Assembly: GCF_945952055.1 (NCBI RefSeq)
Contig: NZ_CAMFHB010000004.1
Location: 1 to 64,000, forward strand
Direction: 5' to 3'
Length of the DNA stretch: 64,000 nt
DNA from: an uncultured Alsobacter sp.
GTDB lineage: Bacteria; Pseudomonadota; Alphaproteobacteria; Rhizobiales; Beijerinckiaceae
The notes beneath the pieces are model-generated. The model was not told the origin of the DNA. It made no database searches and worked only from the letters and a program-made list of their open reading frames with translations. Shown here piece after piece: positions 55,053-63,957 of this stretch; position 1 is the stretch's first letter; each line of letters starts with the position of its first letter. A program made the translations under genes and the position numbers.

Positions 55053-55813
55053 CGACCCGCGACCGCCACGGCCTCGCCGCCGTTCCGTTCGGCCTCGCGG
55101 GGCTCGCGGTGCTCCTGGCCGCCTGGTGGAGCGTCACCGCCCTGGCCCTCGTGCCGCGGACCTTCCTGCCCGCTCCCGCGCTGGCCTGGGCGGCGCTGGT
55201 GCGCGGCTGGACGGTCGGCGACCTCGCGGGCCAGACGGCCCAGACGGTCCTGCGCATGCTGGGCGGCTGGCTCCTGGCGAGCCTCGCCGGCGTGGCCCTC
55301 GGCAGCCTGGTCGGCCTGTCGGCGACGGCCCGCCGCTATCTCGGGCCGAGCCTCGCCTTCATGCGGGCCCTGCCCGCCTCCGCCGTGATCCCGGTGGCGA
55401 TCGCCTTCGCGGGGCTTTCGCCGGGGATGGTGCTCGGCGTCGTCGCCTTCGGCTCGCTGTGGCCGACGCTGCTCTCCACGGTGCACGGCTTCGCCACCAT
55501 CGATCCGCGGCTGCGCGACGTGGCGAGCGCGCTGCACATGTCGAATGCCGCGTTCGTGTGGAAGATCGGGCTGCCCAACGCGCTCGCCGACATCCTCACC
55601 GGCATGCGCCTGTCGATGACGGTGGCGCTCATCCTCTCGGTGACGGGCGAGATGCTGGCCGCGCAGCAGGGGCTCGGCCAGGCGATCCTGCTCGCGGCCC
55701 GCTCGTTCCGGTCGGCCGACCTGTTCGCCGGGCTGATCCTGCTCGGCGTGATCGGCATCGCCTCGACGCTGGTCCTCGCCGCGGTGGAGCGGCGCTGCCT
55801 GCGCTGGCGCTGA
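55049..55813 (+). CDS. NitT/TauT-type ABC transporter permease 2
   Basis: A 254-residue TauC/SsuC-like permease. FMRALPASAVIPVAIAFAGLSPGMVLGVVAFGSLWPTLLSTVHGF and the loop ALHMSNAAFVWKIGLPNALADILTGMRLSM align in layout with permease 1 but are clearly divergent in sequence. Last gene of the plus operon, ending 3 bp before the stop of the convergent ATPase gene. Confidence 0.93.
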   Translation: MTTRDRHGLAAVPFGLAGLAVLLAAWWSVTALALVPRTFLPAPALAWAALVRGWTVGDLAGQTAQTVLRMLGGWLLASLAGVALGSLVGLSATARRYLGPSLAFMRALPASAVIPVAIAFAGLSPGMVLGVVAFGSLWPTLLSTVHGFATIDPRLRDVASALHMSNAAFVWKIGLPNALADILTGMRLSMTVALILSVTGEMLAAQQGLGQAILLAARSFRSADLFAGLILLGVIGIASTLVLAAVERRCLRWR

Positions 55814-55816
55814 GGG

Positions 55817-56875
55817 TCACTCGAGACGCAGCACCACCATGCCGGCCTGCTCCAGGGCGACCTGGACCGGCGAGCCCAGCATCCGCGCGGCGGCCCGGCC
55901 GCGGTCGACCACGAAGAGGTCGCCCACCGCCGTCGTGATCGTGTACTCCCACTGGCGGCCGAGATAGGCCGCCTTGGCGACCGTTCCCGCGAGACCGCCG
56001 GGGGCGTCGCCCAGTTGCAGCGCATCCGGCCGGATGGCGAGCTTGACGGCTCCCATGCCGGCGCCACGGTGCGGCAGGTCGAGCTGCACCGGGCCCAGTT
56101 GCACCTGCGCACGCTCGCCGTGCAGGGCGGTGATCGTCGCGTCGACGATGTTGGCATCGCCGATGAAGTCCGCCACGAAGAGGCTCGCCGGCTGCTCGTA
56201 GAGTTCGCGCGGGGTCCCGCTCTGGGCGATCCGGGCGTTCGACATCACGATGATGCGGTCGGAGACGGCCAGCGCCTCCTCCTGGTCGTGGGTGACGTAG
56301 GCCACGGTGAGGTTCAACCCGAGCTGCAGCTCGCGGATCTCCTCGCGGACGCGGCGGCGAAGCTTGGCGTCGAGGTTCGACAGCGGCTCGTCGAAGAGCA
56401 GCACCTGCGGCTCGAGCACGAGCGCGCGGGCCACGGCGACGCGCTGCTGCTGGCCGCCCGAGAGTTCGGAGGGCGCGCGCTTCTCGAGGCCCGCCAGGCC
56501 GACGAGCCGGAGCTTCTCCATGGCCATCTCGTGGGCCTTGGCCTTGGGCAGCCCCTGCACCGTCGGCCCGTAGGCGACGTTGTCGAGCACGTTCATGTGC
56601 GGGAACAGGGCGTAGGACTGGAAGACCATGCTCACGTCGCGGTCGGCCGCCGACAGCAGCGTGACGTCGCGGCCGCCGATGGTGATCGAGCCTTCGCTGG
56701 CCATCTCCAGGCCCGCGATCAGGCGCAGCGTGGTCGTCTTGCCGCAGCCCGAGGGTCCCAGCAGCGTCAGCAGCGTGCCCGGCTCGATGGTGAAATTGAC
56801 GTTGTCGACCGCTGTCACCGCCCCGTAGCGCTTGCTGACGTTGCGGAACTCGACCGATGCCGGTGCCTTGCCCAT
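55817..56875 (-). CDS. ABC transporter ATPase, FbpC/AfuC (PotA-like) type
   Basis: A 352-residue ATPase: GPSGCGKTTTLR, VFQSYALFPHMNV, LSGGQQQRVAVARAL, LLFDEPLSNLDAKLR and VTHDQEEALAVSDR, then a C-terminal OB-type (TOBE) domain from about residue 245. The frame is open far upstream to 59128 but only in an out-of-phase reading of the permease gene; ATG 56875 (MGKAPASVEFRNVSKRYG) is the real start. It drives the FbpB-type permease. Confidence 0.93.
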   Translation of the reverse strand: MGKAPASVEFRNVSKRYGAVTAVDNVNFTIEPGTLLTLLGPSGCGKTTTLRLIAGLEMASEGSITIGGRDVTLLSAADRDVSMVFQSYALFPHMNVLDNVAYGPTVQGLPKAKAHEMAMEKLRLVGLAGLEKRAPSELSGGQQQRVAVARALVLEPQVLLFDEPLSNLDAKLRRRVREEIRELQLGLNLTVAYVTHDQEEALAVSDRIIVMSNARIAQSGTPRELYEQPASLFVADFIGDANIVDATITALHGERAQVQLGPVQLDLPHRGAGMGAVKLAIRPDALQLGDAPGGLAGTVAKAAYLGRQWEYTITTAVGDLFVVDRGRAAARMLGSPVQVALEQAGMVVLRLE

Positions 56876-56895
56876 GGTGTACCCCTCCCCCGGCC

Positions 56896-59100
56896 TCAGC
56901 CGCCGGCCGCGACCGGCACGCCCGCCGCGCCGCGGCGGCCGAGCCGACGCTCGCCCACAATGAATTCGATGAACAGGATCGCCGCCAGCATGATCACGAT
57001 CAGCACGGAGGCGTAGGCGATCGCCAGGCCGAACTCGCCGGCCTCCACGCGGCCCACGATGTAGGTCGTGGCCATGTTGTACTGGGCGGTCACCAGGAAG
57101 ATCACCGCGCTCACCGCCGTCATGGCCCGCACGAAGGCGTAGACCAGCGCCGCCAGGATCGCGGGTTTCAGGAGTGGCATGAGCACGAGGCGCAGGGTGG
57201 TGGCCGACCGCGCCCCCAGCGTGAGCGAAGCCTCGTCGAGCGACTTGTCGATCTGGCTGAGCGTGGCGATGCCCGAGCGCACGCCCACCGGCATGTTGCG
57301 GAACACGAAGCAGATCACGAGGATCAGCCCCGTGCCGGTGATCTCGATCGGCGGGACGTTGAACGCCAGGATGTAGCTCACGCCCACGACGGTGCCGGGG
57401 ATCGCGAAGCTGAGGAGCGTGCCGAACTCGAAGGCGCGCTTGCCGGAGAAGGTCTGGCGCGTCAGCAGCCAGCCGGTCAGCAGGCCGATCGCCGCGGTGA
57501 GCGGTGCCGCCATGGCGGCCACTTCGACGGTGGCGAAGAACGAGTTCCAGGCGCTGCCCGCGAAGCGGAACCCGCCGTCCGACGTGTCGATGCGGAACGC
57601 GGTGACGTAGTGGTTCAGCGTCGGGGTGTAGTCGCGCCCCAGGGCCTGCACGAAGCCGCCGACGAGGATCAGCGCGTAGATCACGACCGTGAAGAGCGCC
57701 CACGGCAGCGCCACGCCCCAGCAGGCGATGGCCACGCCCTTGGGCAAAGGCGGCGGCACGCCGCTGTCGCCCTTGCCCGTGACGGTGGTGTAGGTCCGCC
57801 GGCCGAGCCAGGCCTGTTGCACCCAGAAGGCGCCCAGCGTGAAGATCAGCAGGACGATGGACAGCACGGTCGCGCGGCCCTGGTCGGTCGCCGCCCCCAC
57901 GACGGCGAAGAAGATCTTGGTCGACAGCACCTCGAAGTTGCCGCCGAGCACGAGCGGGTTGCCGAAGTCGGCGAGGCTCTCGACGAAGCCCAGCAGGAAG
58001 GCGTTGGCGAGGCCCGGCCGCAGGAGCGGCAGCGTCACGGTGCGGAAGGTGGTCCAGCGGCTGGCCCGCAGCGTCTGCGAGGCCTCCTCCAGCGACGGGC
58101 TGATGCCCTGCACGACGCCGACGAGCACCAGATACGCGATGGGCGTAAAGGCCAGGAGCTGGGCGATCAGCACGCCCGGGAGGCCGTAGATCCAGCGCGA
58201 GCGCGGGATGCCGAACCACTCCGACAGCCCGGCCGAGACCACGCCCGACCGCCCGAAGAGCAGGATCAGCGCCAGGCCGATCACGAAGGGAGGCGTGATG
58301 ATGGGCAGGACGGAGAGGATCTTGAGGGACTTCTTGCCGTGGACGGTACCACGGGTGGCGAGCAGCGCGAAGGCGAGCCCGAGCGCCGTGCTGCCGGCCC
58401 CGACGAGGACGCCTAGCAGCAGGGTGTTCCAGGCCACGCCGCAGCGCAGGTTGCCGGTGACGCAGGCGAGCCCCCAGATGGACTCGTCGAGGAACTTCTC
58501 GAGGAACTGGGCCGGCGCGAAGTTGCCGGCATTGTCCTGGACGGCGCTGGCCAGGATCTTGCCGACCGGGAAGAAGACGAAAAGCCCGACGAGCGCGATG
58601 ACCACGCCCACGGAGGACACGACGAAGGCGTCGCCCCGGCACCAGCCCCGCTCGGCGAGGCCGCGGCACAGAAGCAGCAGGAAGACGGCGAGCACTATGG
58701 CGGCGCCGAGGCCGAACCCGGCCTGGGCGGGTCCGGGACCGCCGGCCAGGGACGCGAGCCAGGCCGCGTTCCACCCCTTCAGGCCGAGCGCGAAGCCCTG
58801 GACCAGCCCGTAGGCCAGCCCTCCTCCGCCCGCCCAGACGAGGCGGTCGGCCCGCCCCGGGGCGCCGAGCGGCAGCATGCCGCCCGCGACGGCGAGCCCC
58901 AACGGCAGAACGAACGGCAGGAGCCACACCTTGCCCGTGAGACCGAGCGCGAGCGCGCTGCCGGCCGGGCCCACCGGATACTCGCCCCAGTGGGACGTGT
59001 CCGAGAAATCCAGCCAGTACCAGGGCAGCACCGCAAAGGCGGCACAGGCCAACACGGCCAGGGCCAGTGCCCCGGTCCGACTCTCTTGCCGCGCGCGCAT
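56896..59100 (-). CDS. Iron/sugar-phosphate ABC permease, FbpB/AfuB type (two permease domains)
   Basis: A 734-residue membrane protein with two binding-protein-dependent permease domains. The first has ASQTLRASRWTTFRTVTLPLLRPGL and the second LDEASLTLGARSATTLRLVLMPLLKPAIL, with about twelve or more spans and a longer N-terminal spanning region (AVLPWYWLDF onward). FbpB/AfuB proteins carry both halves of the channel in one chain, which fits. It is 20 bp from the ATPase gene. Confidence 0.92.
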   Translation of the reverse strand: MRARQESRTGALALAVLACAAFAVLPWYWLDFSDTSHWGEYPVGPAGSALALGLTGKVWLLPFVLPLGLAVAGGMLPLGAPGRADRLVWAGGGGLAYGLVQGFALGLKGWNAAWLASLAGGPGPAQAGFGLGAAIVLAVFLLLLCRGLAERGWCRGDAFVVSSVGVVIALVGLFVFFPVGKILASAVQDNAGNFAPAQFLEKFLDESIWGLACVTGNLRCGVAWNTLLLGVLVGAGSTALGLAFALLATRGTVHGKKSLKILSVLPIITPPFVIGLALILLFGRSGVVSAGLSEWFGIPRSRWIYGLPGVLIAQLLAFTPIAYLVLVGVVQGISPSLEEASQTLRASRWTTFRTVTLPLLRPGLANAFLLGFVESLADFGNPLVLGGNFEVLSTKIFFAVVGAATDQGRATVLSIVLLIFTLGAFWVQQAWLGRRTYTTVTGKGDSGVPPPLPKGVAIACWGVALPWALFTVVIYALILVGGFVQALGRDYTPTLNHYVTAFRIDTSDGGFRFAGSAWNSFFATVEVAAMAAPLTAAIGLLTGWLLTRQTFSGKRAFEFGTLLSFAIPGTVVGVSYILAFNVPPIEITGTGLILVICFVFRNMPVGVRSGIATLSQIDKSLDEASLTLGARSATTLRLVLMPLLKPAILAALVYAFVRAMTAVSAVIFLVTAQYNMATTYIVGRVEAGEFGLAIAYASVLIVIMLAAILFIEFIVGERRLGRRGAAGVPVAAGG

Positions 59101-59207
59101 CCAAGCCCCCGCTGGTCGCCGGGCTCATCGCCCGGCCTGCGTCCCCGCCTCGAAAAGGACGGCGCCCCCCAGGACGCCGCCCGATCTCCGTTCGCCGACG
59201 GCGAGCC

Positions 59208-60251
59208 TTACTTCGGCTGCGCCTTGACCTCTTTGTCCCACTTGGTCAGCAGGCGCTTGCGCTCGTCGGACGACCCGTACTTGGCGAAGTCGTAGTTGAT
59301 GAGCTTGATGTCGGAGAGCTTGGGAGCCTGCGGCGGGATCGGCGTCGCCTTGTTGGACGGCACCTGGTAGGACTTCGCCGCTGCGCCGAGCTTCTGCGCT
59401 TCGGGCGAGAGCGCCCAGTCGTACCACTTCTTGGCGTTGTCGAGGTTCTTGGCGCCCTTGATGATCGACATCGAGCCGATCTCGTAGCCGGTGCCCTCGC
59501 ACGGCGCGACCGCCTTCATGGGCGCGCCTTCGACGATCATGGTGACGTGGTCGTGCAGGAAGGCGATGCCGACGGTCGTCTCGCCGAGGCTGGTGGCCTT
59601 GGCCGGCGCCGCGCCCGACTTCGTGTACTGGTTCACGTTCGCGTGCAGCTTCTTCATGTAGTCGAAGGCCTTGTCCTCGCCCATGATCTGCACGAGCGTG
59701 GCCAGCATGGTGTAGGCGGTGCCCGACGAATTCGGGTCGGCGACCTGGACCTCATCCTTCAACTTCGGGTTGAGAAGGTCGGCCCAACACTTGGGGTCGT
59801 CGATCTTTTTCTCGGCCAGCAGCTTGGTGTTGTAGGCAAAGCCGAGGGCGCCCGAATAGATGCCGACGGCGCGGCCCTTGGACTGCTCCCACTGGCGCAC
59901 GGCCCACTCGTTCAGCTCGGGCAGCTTGGGAGACTTGTACTCCTCGGTGAGGTTCTCCTCGGCGGCCTGCATGTGGGGGTCGCCCGTGCCGCCCCACCAC
60001 ACGTCGCCGCGCGGGTTGGACGCCTCGGCCTTCACCTGGGCGTAAATCTCGCCCGAGCTCTTGCGGATCATCGAGACCTTGACGCCGGTCGCCTTTTCGA
60101 AGGCATCGACCATCGGGCGGCACCAGTCTTCCTGCACGCCGCAGTAGACGGTGAGCTGGCCCTGCGCCTGGGCTCCGGTGCTGGCCGCCAGCGCGGCTCC
60201 GAACACCGTCCCCAGCAGCGCCAAGCGGCGCGTGAATGTCGTCATCGTCAT
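59208..60251 (-). CDS. ABC transporter substrate-binding protein, AfuA/FbpA-like
   Basis: A 347-residue periplasmic receptor with a Sec signal peptide (TRRLALLGTVFGAALAASTGAQAQ). YCGVQEDWCRPMVDAFEKATG, RKSSGEIYAQ and WWGGTGDPHMQAAEE are the features I associate with AfuA-like proteins, a branch shown to bind sugar phosphates rather than ferric iron. The pair of iron-coordinating tyrosines of true FbpA is not evident. ATG 60251 has GGAGGAG six bases upstream. An inositol-monophosphatase gene lies just upstream in the operon. Confidence 0.88.
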   Translation of the reverse strand: MTMTTFTRRLALLGTVFGAALAASTGAQAQGQLTVYCGVQEDWCRPMVDAFEKATGVKVSMIRKSSGEIYAQVKAEASNPRGDVWWGGTGDPHMQAAEENLTEEYKSPKLPELNEWAVRQWEQSKGRAVGIYSGALGFAYNTKLLAEKKIDDPKCWADLLNPKLKDEVQVADPNSSGTAYTMLATLVQIMGEDKAFDYMKKLHANVNQYTKSGAAPAKATSLGETTVGIAFLHDHVTMIVEGAPMKAVAPCEGTGYEIGSMSIIKGAKNLDNAKKWYDWALSPEAQKLGAAAKSYQVPSNKATPIPPQAPKLSDIKLINYDFAKYGSSDERKRLLTKWDKEVKAQPK

Positions 60252-60311
60252 GTCTTACTCCTCCCCAGTTGCTTGATTTCAAAAGGATTTGACAGCATCG
60301 CCGCAGCCCGG

Positions 60312-61109
60312 TCAACCGGAGGTCGAGGGCAGGTCGATGCCAGAGGCCTCGGTCAGCGCCGGATAGAGCGCCGGGGTCGCGGCCAGGATGGGATTGCCCT
60401 TGCGCAGGCCCTCCCCCGCCAGGAACGGGCTGCAGCGGCCACCGGCCTCCTCGACCAGCAGGATGCCGGCCAGCACGTCCCAGGCATTGATGTGCAGTTC
60501 GCAGTAGCCGTCGATGCGGCCCGCCGCCACATAGGCCATGCCGAGCGCACCCGATCCGCAGCGGTAGAGGCCGGCGCCGAGCGCGGTGACCCGCGTGACG
60601 ACGGACAGGTAGTCGGCGATGGGCCGGCGCATGCTCCAGCCGCACTCGACGGAAGCCTGGCGCGGATTGTCGAGGCCGGACACCGCCATCGGCGCCCCAT
60701 TGAGCGTGGCCCCCTCGCCCTTCGCGGCGGCGAACAGCTCGTCGCGCATCGGGTCGTAGATGACGCCGACCTTGATCTCCCCGTCCTCGACCTGGGCGAT
60801 CGAGATGCAGAAGTGACCGATGCCGCGGGCGAAGTTCGAGGTCCCGTCGATCGGGTCGACCACCCAGATGCGCGCGCCGTCGCGGCTGGCCCCTTCCTCG
60901 CCGATCAGGCCGTCCTCCGGGAACTGCTCCTGGAGACGCAGGGCGACGAGGCGCTCCACCTCGCCGTCGGCCTCCGTGATGAAGTCCTGGTGGCCCTTGA
61001 AGGCGAAGTCGCCGGGTTTGCGGCCCTTGAACTTCGTCCGCATCACCTGCCCGGCTTCGCGGGCGATGGCGCTGGCGGCAACGAGGCGGGCGTTGAGCGA
61101 GGCAGTCAT
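60312..61109 (-). CDS. Inositol monophosphatase family protein
   Basis: A 265-residue IMPase/SuhB-like phosphatase: FITEADGEVERLV near residues 42-54, GEEGASRDGARIWVVDPIDGTSNFARG split over 70-95 (metal ligands E and DPIDGT) and HINAWDVLAGILLVEEAGG near 208-225. It hydrolyses a sugar or inositol phosphate with Mg2+. ATG 61109 follows GGAG by seven bases. Sixty bases separate it from the AfuA-like binding protein, consistent with transport and dephosphorylation of the same phosphorylated compound (inference). Confidence 0.92.
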   Translation of the reverse strand: MTASLNARLVAASAIAREAGQVMRTKFKGRKPGDFAFKGHQDFITEADGEVERLVALRLQEQFPEDGLIGEEGASRDGARIWVVDPIDGTSNFARGIGHFCISIAQVEDGEIKVGVIYDPMRDELFAAAKGEGATLNGAPMAVSGLDNPRQASVECGWSMRRPIADYLSVVTRVTALGAGLYRCGSGALGMAYVAAGRIDGYCELHINAWDVLAGILLVEEAGGRCSPFLAGEGLRKGNPILAATPALYPALTEASGIDLPSTSG

Positions 61110-61231
61110 GAGTGGCTCCGGCGGCCGAAGCCGTTGGTGGTTGAGCGCGGGCCCGGCAGGGCGCGCGACGATTGCGAAGCGGGTGGGATTGAGGCAGCGT
61201 CGACCGCTCCAGCGCCACACGAGTCCTCGCC

Positions 61232-61741
61232 GTGCCCGCCCGACCGATCGTCTTCTATCCCGATGAGCGCCTGAACCGACCGGCCGCGCCGGTGGAGCGG
61301 TTCGACGAAACCCTGGCCGGGCTGGTGCGCGACATCGGCGACACCATGATCGCGGCGCCCGCCGTCGGCCTGACCGCCGTGCACATCGGCGTGCCGCTGC
61401 GCGTGACGATGATCCGGCTCGATCTCTCCCGTCCGGCGAGCGTCTACGTCAATCCGGAGGTCCTGTGGGCCTCGCAGGAGACGGCCGCGCACACCGAGGG
61501 CAGCGTCTCGCTGCCCGGCCTGAGCGAGGAGGTGACGCGGCCGGCGCGGGTGCGCGTCGGCTACCTGACCGCCGAGGGCGAGTGGCGCGAGGACGAGGCG
61601 GACGGCTTCCTGGCGGCCACCCTGCAGCACGAGATCGACCAGCTCGACGGCGTGTTCTGGCTGGCGCGCCTGTCGCGGCTCAAGCGCGAGCGCCTCCTGA
61701 AGAAGGCCGGCAAGCTGCGCCGGGCCGACCGCCCGGACTGA
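61232..61741 (+). CDS. Peptide deformylase-like protein lacking two metal ligands
   Basis: A 169-residue deformylase homologue, close to normal length. Motif 1 (GxGLAAxQ) reads APAVGLTAVHIG at 42-53. Motif 2 (EGCLS), whose Cys binds Fe2+, reads EGSVSL with S91 in its place. Motif 3 (HExxH) reads HEIDQLDG: H133 and catalytic E134 are kept but the second histidine is Q137. With two of three metal ligands changed, ordinary deformylase activity is unlikely. It may have lost metal, use another site, or have a non-catalytic role. The start is GTG 61232. It does not look like a broken gene: the frame is intact. Confidence 0.88.
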   Translation: MPARPIVFYPDERLNRPAAPVERFDETLAGLVRDIGDTMIAAPAVGLTAVHIGVPLRVTMIRLDLSRPASVYVNPEVLWASQETAAHTEGSVSLPGLSEEVTRPARVRVGYLTAEGEWREDEADGFLAATLQHEIDQLDGVFWLARLSRLKRERLLKKAGKLRRADRPD

Positions 61742-61755
61742 CGCGGCACGCGCCG

Positions 61756-63414
61756 TCATGGCCTGAGCCTGCTGGCGCGCAGCACGCCGATCTTCTCCAA
61801 CGTCCCGTAGACGGTGGCCGCGATGTGGGCGTCGATGCGCTTGAGGTCGCGCGTGATGTCCAGGTGCAGCGCGCTTTCGGCAATGGCGTTGGCGTTGTTG
61901 CGGCGCATGGTGGCGAAGTGCCGCTCGGTCGCCGACCGCTCGATCTCGCGGAAGTGCTCCTTCTCCGTCACCAGCCGCCGGGCCGCCTGCACGTCCTGCA
62001 CCATGAACACGGTCACGGCGAGCTGGAGGTGGTCCAGCAGGCGGCCGTGCATCTCCTCGATGTCGTGCATCGCCTCGGGCGGCAGGGTGTAGCGGTTGTC
62101 GAGGCGCTTGGCCGCGAGCTTCATGAGGTTCTTGTCGGCGATGTCGCCGATGTGCTCGAGGTTGATAGCGATCTGCAGGATTTCGGAGGCGCGCTGGGCG
62201 TCCTCATCCGAGAGCGCGTCCGGGCCCATGGCGCCGAGATAGCGCTGGATGGCCCGGTAGAGCCGGTCGAGGATGTTGTCCATCGCGCTGACCTGCACGA
62301 TGCGCTCCCGGTCGTCGTGCTGGAAGGCGTCCTGCGAGCCCCGCAACATGGCGTCGACCACGTCGACCATGCGCAGAATCTCCCGCGCCGCGTTCGACAG
62401 CGCCACCGACGGGGTCGCGAGCGCCGACGGGTCGAGATATTGCGGCTCGCCGGGATCGGTCGGGCGCGGCGGATCGGGCAGAAGGCGCATCAGGATCTTC
62501 GCGGCGACCGGCAGGAGGCCGATGAAGAGCAGCGCCGTGCCCACGTTGAAGATCATGTGGAAGTCGGCCGCCATGCGGCCGGGCGGCTCGCCCAGGGCCG
62601 CGAGGCCCTTCGCCGCCATCGGGATCAGCGGCAGCGCGATGACGCAGCCGATGGCCCGGAAGACGAGATTGCCGACGGGGATGCGCAGGCGCGAGGGATC
62701 CTTGCCCATCGCCGCCGTCACCGGGTTGACGGCGCTGCCGAGGTTGGCGCCGAGCACCATGGCCAGCGCCGCCTCCGGGGTGACGATGCCGGTGCTGGCC
62801 AGCGACATCACGAACAGCATGGCCGCGACGCTGGAGTGGGCCGCCCAGGCCAGAAGGGCCGCCAGCAGCATGTTCAGAATGGGATCGGGCGTGATGGCCC
62901 GCAGCACGTCGCGGGTCGCCTGCGACGCCTCCAGCGGATGCAGCGTCTCCACCAGCATGTGGAGCGCCATGAGCATCAGCGCGAGCCCCATCAGGGCGCC
63001 GCCGGCGTCGCGCAGCGACGAGCGCTCGCCGGCCCGGCGCTGGGCCGTGAACCCGGCGATGAACAGGATCGGATAGACCCAGCCGATGTCGAAGGAGACG
63101 ATCTGCACGATCAGCGTGGTGCCGACATTGGCGCCGAGCATCACGGCGAGACCCGGCACCAGGTCGAGCATGGTGGCGGTGCCGAGCGAGGTCACCATGA
63201 GGGCCGTCGCGGTGCTGCTCTGCAGCAGCCCGGTCACCGCGAGCCCGGCCAGGAACGCGCTGAGCCGCCCGCGCACGCCGATGGCGATGGCGTGGCGCAG
63301 GCGCGTGCCGAAGGCCCGCTGCACGCTGCTCGACAGAAGGTGGATCGACCACAGCAGCAGCGCGACCTCGAAGGCGAGGCGCAGCAGGAGGTAGGTGGCG
63401 GTGTCCGTGGCCAT
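61756..63414 (-). CDS. Na/Pi cotransporter family protein with PhoU-like domain
   Basis: A 552-residue protein. The membrane part has two Na_Pi_cotrans repeats: AVTGLLQSSTATALMVTSLG with QSSTAT at 65-70 and MLGANVGTTLIVQIV near 92-106, then AHSSVAAMLFVMSL and VLGANLGSAVNPVTAA in the second repeat. A cytoplasmic PhoU-like helical domain follows from about residue 345 (AAREILRMVDVVDAML, LEHIGDIADKNLMKL). It probably exchanges phosphate with sodium at low affinity. Convergent with the deformylase-like gene (14-bp gap). Confidence 0.91.
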   Translation of the reverse strand: MATDTATYLLLRLAFEVALLLWSIHLLSSSVQRAFGTRLRHAIAIGVRGRLSAFLAGLAVTGLLQSSTATALMVTSLGTATMLDLVPGLAVMLGANVGTTLIVQIVSFDIGWVYPILFIAGFTAQRRAGERSSLRDAGGALMGLALMLMALHMLVETLHPLEASQATRDVLRAITPDPILNMLLAALLAWAAHSSVAAMLFVMSLASTGIVTPEAALAMVLGANLGSAVNPVTAAMGKDPSRLRIPVGNLVFRAIGCVIALPLIPMAAKGLAALGEPPGRMAADFHMIFNVGTALLFIGLLPVAAKILMRLLPDPPRPTDPGEPQYLDPSALATPSVALSNAAREILRMVDVVDAMLRGSQDAFQHDDRERIVQVSAMDNILDRLYRAIQRYLGAMGPDALSDEDAQRASEILQIAINLEHIGDIADKNLMKLAAKRLDNRYTLPPEAMHDIEEMHGRLLDHLQLAVTVFMVQDVQAARRLVTEKEHFREIERSATERHFATMRRNNANAIAESALHLDITRDLKRIDAHIAATVYGTLEKIGVLRASRLRP

Positions 63415-63456
63415 GCCCTCAGGCCTCCCCGCGGGACATGGCGTGACGCGAGGCGG

Positions 63457-63957
63457 TCATGGCGCCAGCTCCCGAGCGTGCGGCGTGCCCGCCGACCCGG
63501 CGACCGCGGGATAGCGTCCGCCCAGAACCTGCGCCGCGCCCTGGGCGAAAGCGCGGATGATGGTCCTCAGGCCGGGCTCGTCCACCAGGTCGGCGGCATC
63601 GACGGCCTTGAACCACACCGCCCTGCGCTCGCCCTGCTCGCGCCACTTCTTGCGCTGCTCGCGAACCTCGAGGGGATAAACCTTCACGTTGCACAGGATG
63701 AAGTGGTCGGTGAGCCGCTTCCACGCCTCGTAGTGACCGATGGCGCGGCGGTCGATGCGGCCTTTGACGCCCGCTTCCTCCAGCGCCTCCCGCTCGGCGG
63801 CGCGGTGGGGCTTCTTGCCCTTCATCGGCCAGCCCTTCGGGATGATCCAGCGCTGCGTCTCGCGGGAGGTGACGAGCAGCACCCGCAGTTCCCCCTCCTC
63901 GAAGCGGTAGGGGAGCGCGGCGACCTGGCGTGACTTCTTGGCGTCGGGGGAGCCCAT
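63457..63957 (-). CDS. NUDIX hydrolase
   Basis: A 166-residue NUDIX protein. The Nudix box runs from G42 to V64, ending REALEEAGV with catalytic E57, E60 and E61; the box uses KGKKPHRAAE where others have G-x5-E. This form is common among alphaproteobacterial diphosphoinositol-polyphosphate phosphohydrolase-like proteins (WIIPKGWPMKGKKP). It may hydrolyse nucleoside diphosphates or polyphosphate inositol compounds. Its ATG follows an incomplete upstream region. Confidence 0.91.
   Translation of the reverse strand: MGSPDAKKSRQVAALPYRFEEGELRVLLVTSRETQRWIIPKGWPMKGKKPHRAAEREALEEAGVKGRIDRRAIGHYEAWKRLTDHFILCNVKVYPLEVREQRKKWREQGERRAVWFKAVDAADLVDEPGLRTIIRAFAQGAAQVLGGRYPAVAGSAGTPHARELAP

Noticed and set aside
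55817-59128. One 1103-residue fusion of the FbpB-type permease and FbpC-type ATPase
   Set aside because: The part upstream of 56875 is an out-of-phase reading of the permease, which is itself encoded in frame at 56896-59100 with normal family motifs. The ATPase begins at its own ATG.
61232-61741. Functional peptide deformylase (def)
   Set aside because: Two of the three metal-binding residues are changed, so the standard name and gene symbol were not used.
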